A model generated the notes under the pieces. It did not search any database. It was not told the origin of the DNA and worked only from the letters and a program-made list of their open reading frames with translations. Positions 57,216 through 64,000 of a stretch of DNA of 64,000 nt are shown in pieces. Source of the DNA: Patagioenas fasciata. Its lineage: Eukaryota > Chordata > Aves > Columbiformes > Columbidae. Every line of letters begins with the position of its first letter. The stretch's first letter is position 1. The stretch covers positions 41,798,001 through 41,862,000 of the forward strand of contig NC_092524.1 in NCBI RefSeq assembly GCF_037038585.1. Direction: 5' to 3'. The position numbers were made by a program, and so were the translations under genes.

Positions 57216-60200
57216 AAAGATTAATCCACTAGAGTCCATGTTGTACAATAAGTATTGAATCAAGAATAGAGTTCCCCTCTGTAGAATTAAATTCAACAGA
57301 TCCAGTGGTGGATCTCGTCTTTTCATTTAAGGTGTAGCAAGTTGCAGACTTGAAGAGTACAAAGAGCTGATAGTGCATTTGTAGACTTTCTGCCCATATT
57401 TCAATAAGAAGCATTGAGATTGCGTCTTGCAAGCTAATTCTTAGGGAGTGTCAGAGTTATTTTGATAGAGAAATGTTACCTGCTTACAAGGTATTCTCAT
57501 AGTAAGTGGTGTGCTGCGCTGATGATGTCAACAGTTATTGTTGGTAGAAATATTTGCGTGTCATTTTTGCAGTAACATTTCATGTATAATTATGTTCGCA
57601 TGTAATTACAGCTCCTTGGCTACAACAATTACTCCTGTGTCCCGGTCCCTGCTCTGACCCTGATGAGAGAAAGTATAGCCCGGGGCTGCTGAATCTTGAG
57701 CTAGTGATTCCAAAGTATTTCATAGTGGAGGATCAGTGTCATTGGGAGGAATTTTTAATATTGAAATATAAAAAGGCCCCAACTGAGATTCAGACCTCAC
57801 TGTACCTGTGTGATAAAAGGCATCTCCACCTCAGAGTTTACAGTAAACAGAAAATTCAAAGGCTACAAACCAGATCAGAGACTAACATAGTCCTTACTGA
57901 TAAGCTGCTTAGTAGTTTAACTCTGCAGACCACTTCTGCATGTCAGTGGTCTACTGACTATATTGAGCAAACTTTTCCTTGTGCAGAGAAAGCCAAGAGA
58001 AAGCAAGAGAAAGCCAGAAGCTGTTCTGTATCTGCACTCCGTATGGCTCATGGCTGCAAGCTAGCCTGTGTCTCCTGGCCCGGGAGTGACCCACCGAGAC
58101 AAGGAAGGTGCACCCAGAGGGAAGGATTCTGTCCCTGGGCTGGAAAGAAAATGAGCACAACTGGAAGGGAGCTGGTCTACCCAGTGTCACACCAACTCAC
58201 AACTTCTTTCCCTATCGGGAAACTTAGATGGCAAATCAAAGCCAGAACAGAGTCCCATCTCACAGACAGGGCTAATACCTCTGCCTAGTAAGACTGCCCA
58301 ACATTTAGCATTACTAGTAATTCCATGGGGAATTAATAAGCAATGTTTTGAGAAAAGCAACTGACTACTGGCTACAGAAGTCATATACAAATATGGCTGC
58401 AAGTTGTTGCAAGCAGGTAGTCTTGGGAAGCAGGCTTAAGACAGACATTTAGGGAGGTAAATTGTGCCCTCCATCAAAATATTGTACCCCACAGATGTAT
58501 GAAATTTGGGATTAAATCAGTAGGTGTTTGTGCAGGTAACTGCGGGGAGAAATTCACCCAAAAGCAGATTTGAAAGTCAGAGACTTCTTCCCATGGTGTT
58601 AGGCAAGAAAGATGAGACTTTTGTGTTCAGGGTCAGGCATCTCATGTATGGCAAGAACTATGCTGTAGCAACAGAATATCCTGTTTTAAATAATAAAGAT
58701 AATGAACGACTTCAAGACTGTAGCCCTGTCTGCTTTTCCTCTTTACCTTGATTAACAATTACAATAGGAAACAGGATCCTGGGACTCATACCCTAATGTC
58801 TCCTAAAGTGGTTAGAAGATGCATCAAAACATTCTTGGCTGTAAAGTGATATGCAACTTTGTCTGTCCCATAAGCTAAAGGTCTGAGTCACTATTGTCTT
58901 CCAGTATTAACTCATGTCTATTGTGGGATGATTTGCTCTGACACAGCAGTTTTAGACTCCCCACTTGGCTGCTTTAGTTGTGTAGCAGAAGCTGGAATAT
59001 AAAGAGTTTTTGTAGATACCAACTTCAGGCTGTAAATCATAGCTGACTCTTTGTAGGGACATTCCAAAACGAGAGAATTTATCTTGGGGGGGGGGGAAGA
59101 AAAACGTCACCCTAGGCTAGAATGTCATTAATATGGCTGAATTCTATAGAAGGTGGCACTGACTCTGTGTTAACTCTGGATTTTTTTCATTCCCCACTCC
59201 CCTTCTGTAGCAAATCTAGGCGGCTTTTTGCAGCTGGCAGAAGCCACCGCAGTGTGGGTGCAAACTGACAATTCCTGCCTTAGCTCAGCGATGCTGGATG
59301 CCTTACGCTGTGCTAGAGTAAGCACAAACCACAGCTGAGGTCTAAAAGCAAACCTAATTATTGATATTAAAAGAGGCCCTGTCAGTACAAGTTGTGAGTC
59401 ATAAAAACATAGAATAGCATTGTGCAAAACTAATATATCTTGGACTACTGGTCTTGAATTATGTAGTTATATTAGTGAAAGGAATAGAGGATTCTCTTGT
59501 CTGATGGCCTTAGACATAGTTATAGATGACTGGCAAGTGAAATTAAATATTTGAATTAATTTTACTAGTAGAAATGATGTGACTGAAAATGACACTTCAG
59601 TATCACTTCTCAGTGATGCTGCTGAGTTTCTTTTCAGGCAATCTCCACTGGTAGAGCTATTTGGTACAGTCACTCTGAAGACCAGTCCTGACTGATAAAA
59701 ATGTCTTTTTTCCTCAGGCCCTTTCCTGTCAGATGCGTTTTTGGGTCTGTAGCAACACTCACCCTACCACTCCCTTGAAAGAGCTTCCCATTCTCTTTGC
59801 ACATACCTAGTGCCACTAACACCAGCTCTCTTTTTAGTGCAGAGTTTTCACAGGAGTTTAAAAGATTTTCAAGAAAACACATTTTGGTTTCTGCAATGCC
59901 TTAAATAGTTGTCCAGAATTAAAACTTACATGGAGAAAAGAGTTTGTTGGGTTTTCCATACTTCAAACAGACCTCTCCCACATCATCCTTTGAATGACTG
60001 ACATCTAGACTTATTTTATTAAGGTCAAAAAGAGCTGATAGGAGGAAGCGAGGAGTACTGCAGTGCCTCCTCCACCTCACAGGCACACCTAAATGCAAGT
60101 TGTCCTCTGCCACCAAACCCACAAGCTGCATCTTCGCCTCCTCTCGCAGCCACACAATCCATCGCTCAGTGGGTCCATTGCAGTGAGCACCTGCAGGCCT

Positions 60201-63200
60201 GGGGGTGGGGCGAGCAGTGCAGGCTGTGTCTGCCTGATAGGACATTGCAAACACTTCTCAAAAAAAGCATAAATCATTTAAATACAAATGATATAACTTT
60301 TACGACAATTAGCCCCTCTACTGCTTTTTTTTTCCTGCTCAGAAACAATGCCATGTCTATATCCAATTTGCAGTAAGTTTAACATTTTTCCTTTGCAGTC
60401 TGTCTAATCTTTTCTCCTCCTTTTCTCCAGACTAAGGTTTACACACGAAGTAACTTGAAGTTCCAGGACATTCTAGCATTTTGAATCAAGGGTTGGCTAC
60501 CAAAATTTTTGGATCTTATTTAAATCATGCTTAAGTATTGCTGAGGTTATCGCTTTCAGCACCATTGGATCAGATTGCTCTTTGTGGGATAACCTTACGC
60601 TCAACCTCATGGCAGTGTCTGAAGAGAGGACCCACATGAAAAATAATACTGGATAACATGTATTTGTCCGTTTTAATACTTAAACCAGTTCCACGAACTT
60701 CAGCTTGAAAACCAAAGAATATCAGTGACTAATCAGATTGACAAATAGTTGAGAAAATGTAAGAAGATGAAGTTAATCTCATTATCACCTTTTCGCAAAA
60801 GTATCCCATCTGTATTTTTGATTCTAATCTATGTTGAACAAGAAGTGGAGTAGTGTGATTTTAGACCAGAAGCAACCCAGGAAAAAAAAGCTTCCCCACA
60901 CTTAGCTTATGTAAACACTTTAACAAGTAGTGATATAGTCAATTTTCTCAAATTTACAAGTAATGTTGTCAAATTGTTACTAAATTTTTGGAGGTTTCTG
61001 GTGATTATTTCATTTTCAGAATGCTTTCTTCCTCGTTACAACATTAACCGCTGAGATTGTATTCACCAATTCTAGCGATTTAGTTACTAGATTAGGAGTC
61101 AACAGTGACTGAACTGCAGTTCCGCTAAGAAATGGGATAGTCTTGGATTTATAATGGGAAAAGTTTAAAAGTTCAGCCACTTCACAATCATCATTCTGCA
61201 GTGGAACAACTCTGTTACCAAGGTCAATCCATCGGCAATGGCGTAGCTGTGAATTAATTCAGAGGCTTTGATTTCTAGAGAGCATTTGCTACTGGGTAAC
61301 TATGACGACTTGTTAACTAGATAATCTGCGCAACAAGTATCTTATTTGCATGAAAATTTCTATGTGGCCTCAGTGTATGTCTGTAAAGTTCAATAAAGTC
61401 GGCACTTTGTGATTTAGATCCTCTCAGGTGGAGTTGGGATGGGGGGAACAAACAAGGGCACAGCAATATTCAGTCTTTACTGAATGTTTTTCTCTGGTAC
61501 CTCCATGACGTGTTTCCATTTCCCCTCTCTTCACAGAAGGGTGTCAAGCACATTTATTTGTGCTTTTGAAAACCAGTTCCCTTCTTAGGCCCTACTTCGT
61601 GTAGCCTGTGTTATCAGCAGCTTCCATTTCTTCAGAACTGGGGAGTAAGATCAAGCTGTAATTAAAGGCTGAAGGTATTTACCCTCTCTCTTCCCTGCCC
61701 CAAAGTAACTGAGTTGTTGCCAGCAATTACAGGCAGTCGGCAGTTCCCGGGATCCCAATAACCAGGAACCAGTAATTGCACTCTGGTCCCATCTGCCTGT
61801 CCTAGAAAAACTCACTGAACAGTGACAAACACTTCCCAACTCTCTCTGCATTCTTTCTGACCTCTGAACACCCTCCAAGGAATGGTCTTCATTTCCAATG
61901 ACTACTCACCCATTTAGGTCAAAATCCTAATCTAGAGACAGTGGAGAATATTTTGCAATTCAAGTAACTTCCCGTAAGTAATTTCAAAACCTTCTGATGA
62001 AAACACACAAAGTGTGTATGTCTGGGTGTTGTAACCAATACTGAAAAGGCCACAGAAACTAGAACATGTGTCTGCTGCTGCAGTTGGGTTGCATCACTTC
62101 AAACTTGTCTTCTGACTTTGCATTTTGTGTGGAAGTGCTTTCTGATGAAATTTCTGTCATTGCAGTGACTGTTTTTGTGGTTTACTTACAGACTTCACAG
62201 AATGTGATCCAGTTGTGGCTGCTCTGCATATTCAGTTGACAGGTGTAGATTCTCGGTATTGCATGCATGCAACTTTGCATTACTTGTTCTAGCAACGTCA
62301 TTGACTTGTGTCATCCTGTGCTGCTTGTACAAAGTGTTTTGCTTTGATCTACATGGACAGCTGGCAGTATCTCTTTTTCCTGATGATAAATAATGAGCAG
62401 TCCAAAACAGAACACGCAAAGCTTATGTATCATAAAATTGTGTGAACTTTGTAAATCAGAGTAGGTTCACTTGTAAATTATTTTATAGGATTCCAGTCAA
62501 CTATTAAGCTATGATAGCTCCCCTGGTATGTTTTGAAGCAATGAGTCAACCAGGTAACTTATTTAATTATTTTATCTTCCTTCTCTTAATACGCATGCAT
62601 ATGCCTCTTGTTCTTCTTCCCACTTCCTTCCTCTCTTAATCCTTCAGCATTTTTTTAATATACAAAATAATCACTCAAGAATGTTGTTGCTTCCTCTACA
62701 GCTTTTGTATTTGCTCCTTGCCTGCTGCTTCTCCCTCTGGCCTGCTCCATCCTCACAGCACTCTCCTTGGGTTCAGTCTGGAGCATGTTGCCCTCTAGGC
62801 CTTGTACCCAGCAGCAGTCACTCAGCAAGTCATGGCTGGGTGTTGGCTACTGGAACGTAAGGAAGACAACCAGAAAATATCTCTAACAATGAGTTGCACA
62901 GACTTCCAGGGTATTAGCATGAACAGGAACTGGATTTTAAATACTCGCTTGTCTGTCTCAGTTCTTGCACTTACTAGAAATACATGGACATGAGAAGAGT
63001 AAAAAAAATCAGTTGTTCAGGAGACATCCTGCGTAGTGCAGGCACAGCTTCACAAACCTAGACAGTCAGGAGAGAATCCCTGACAGTTAATATATTTGTT
63101 ACCTTCTGAAGGAGAAAATTACAGCACTGAAAGCCATTACTTTAGTTAATGGTCAAACCAAACCGGTGAAGAATACAGTTTCAAATCCTGACCACCAGCC

Positions 63201-64000
63201 ATAAAGTTGATCCAGCTGAGATGTACCACAGCCTGGGACAGCCGGTTTCAACAGGTAGTAGCAGTACTTCAGGAGCTGCTGTGTCTCTTCTCATTGATGT
63301 ATCAAAGCCACTAGAAGATTTTGGCAAATTTCACATAATGGAAAAAATGATCACATAACTACGCAAGGCGGCCTGTCGCATGCAGAGATATTGCAGCCCT
63401 GGTGGCCACTTCAAGCTTGACAAACCAGGAAAGTTCCTTCTCCCTCTTTCCTTTTCCTCCTTACAGAAGCTTTGCAGTAATTGTCTCATGTTCCAAATTT
63501 GTTTCCATGGCCTCTCTATAGCCAGTTCATCCAACACCCTTTCCTCTCCTGTCTTGGCCAGAAAAGCTCCAAGAGTCCTTATGTGGACTGCTGCTTATCC
63601 CAAACCATTGCAGTTCATGGTTCTGAGCATTGCTGCAAGTGCACAGAGCTGAGGAGGACACTGCATGGATAAATACGCATGCGACAACAGGCAACAGCAA
63701 CTGCTGCTCTGATGGACATCAGAGAGAGACAAGCTTGCATTATGGCACAGACCAACGTGCAGAACAGCTCTCTTCTATGCATCATTTGGATTTGACTTGT
63801 ATTTGACTACCAACAGTCTCAGCATGGATCAAGGGCACTGGCAGTTGCTGAACAACACACGTACAACCAGCGTTGTGTTCCTGAGCAATGGTAGCTGCAC
63901 GGTCCAGAGGGATCCCAAAGCAGGTGACTGGGTGAGCAGGTACTTGTAGAAACCAACTGGAAAGGTAGGAAGACGTCTACTTGGAAAAGAAGGTATTCAC

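Larger units (their letters stand above)
50110..64000. other. Intergenic region upstream of HECTD1
   Basis: 13.9 kb without a supported gene. Holds the CR1 end at 57.1 kb, a G/T tract at 54.3 kb, a small CpG-containing patch at about 53.76-54.08 kb, a G run at 59086 and a possible old repeat at 56.8 kb. In mammals HEATR5A is the next gene on this side, in the same orientation as HECTD1; none of its C-terminal exons was recognised here. Confidence 0.75.

Noticed and set aside
50110..64000. Expected neighbouring gene HEATR5A
   Set aside because: Scanned for recognisable C-terminal exons on the minus strand; none found, so it is presumed to lie beyond the right edge.

Overview
The window is vertebrate nuclear DNA, almost certainly from a bird. 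It is AT-rich and intron-dominated, with one CpG island, an avian-type CR1 3' end and a solo retroviral LTR of the kind common in birds. I cannot name the species.

One gene dominates. From about 49.3 kb leftwards past the left edge, the minus strand encodes the 5' two-thirds of HECTD1, a HECT-type E3 ubiquitin ligase. I placed 25 coding exons by reading frame, AG/GT splice sites and exon phase. They join without a frame break into 1,660 codons plus one base. In order these give an ARM-like N-terminal region, ankyrin repeats, a SUN/galactose-binding-like domain, an MIB/HERC2 domain and a long serine-rich linker. The acidic region and the catalytic HECT domain lie beyond the left edge. A non-coding first exon sits in the CpG island and splices to exon 2, which carries the ATG.

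Layout: 1-28.5 kb holds exons 26 to 3 (numbered from the 5' end), with introns of about 0.1-3.4 kb. 28.5-46.7 kb is intron 2, which holds the recognisable transposons: a 667-bp solo LTR with a perfect 5-bp target duplication, and a nearly full-length but inactivated mariner flanked by TA. It also has a small GC-rich island with paired E-box-like motifs. 46.7-47.0 kb is exon 2, 47.0-49.2 kb is intron 1, and about 48.6-50.0 kb is the promoter CpG island. That island contains an unusual 91-bp near-perfect direct repeat bracketing exon 1. 50-64 kb is intergenic and holds a CR1 fragment, a G/T-rich tract and no supported protein-coding gene.

I found no rRNA, tRNA, CRISPR or prokaryote-type feature, and no convincing new multi-gene system. 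The best leads are the promoter repeat, the sense-oriented solo LTR, the mariner fossil and the cryptic island in intron 2.
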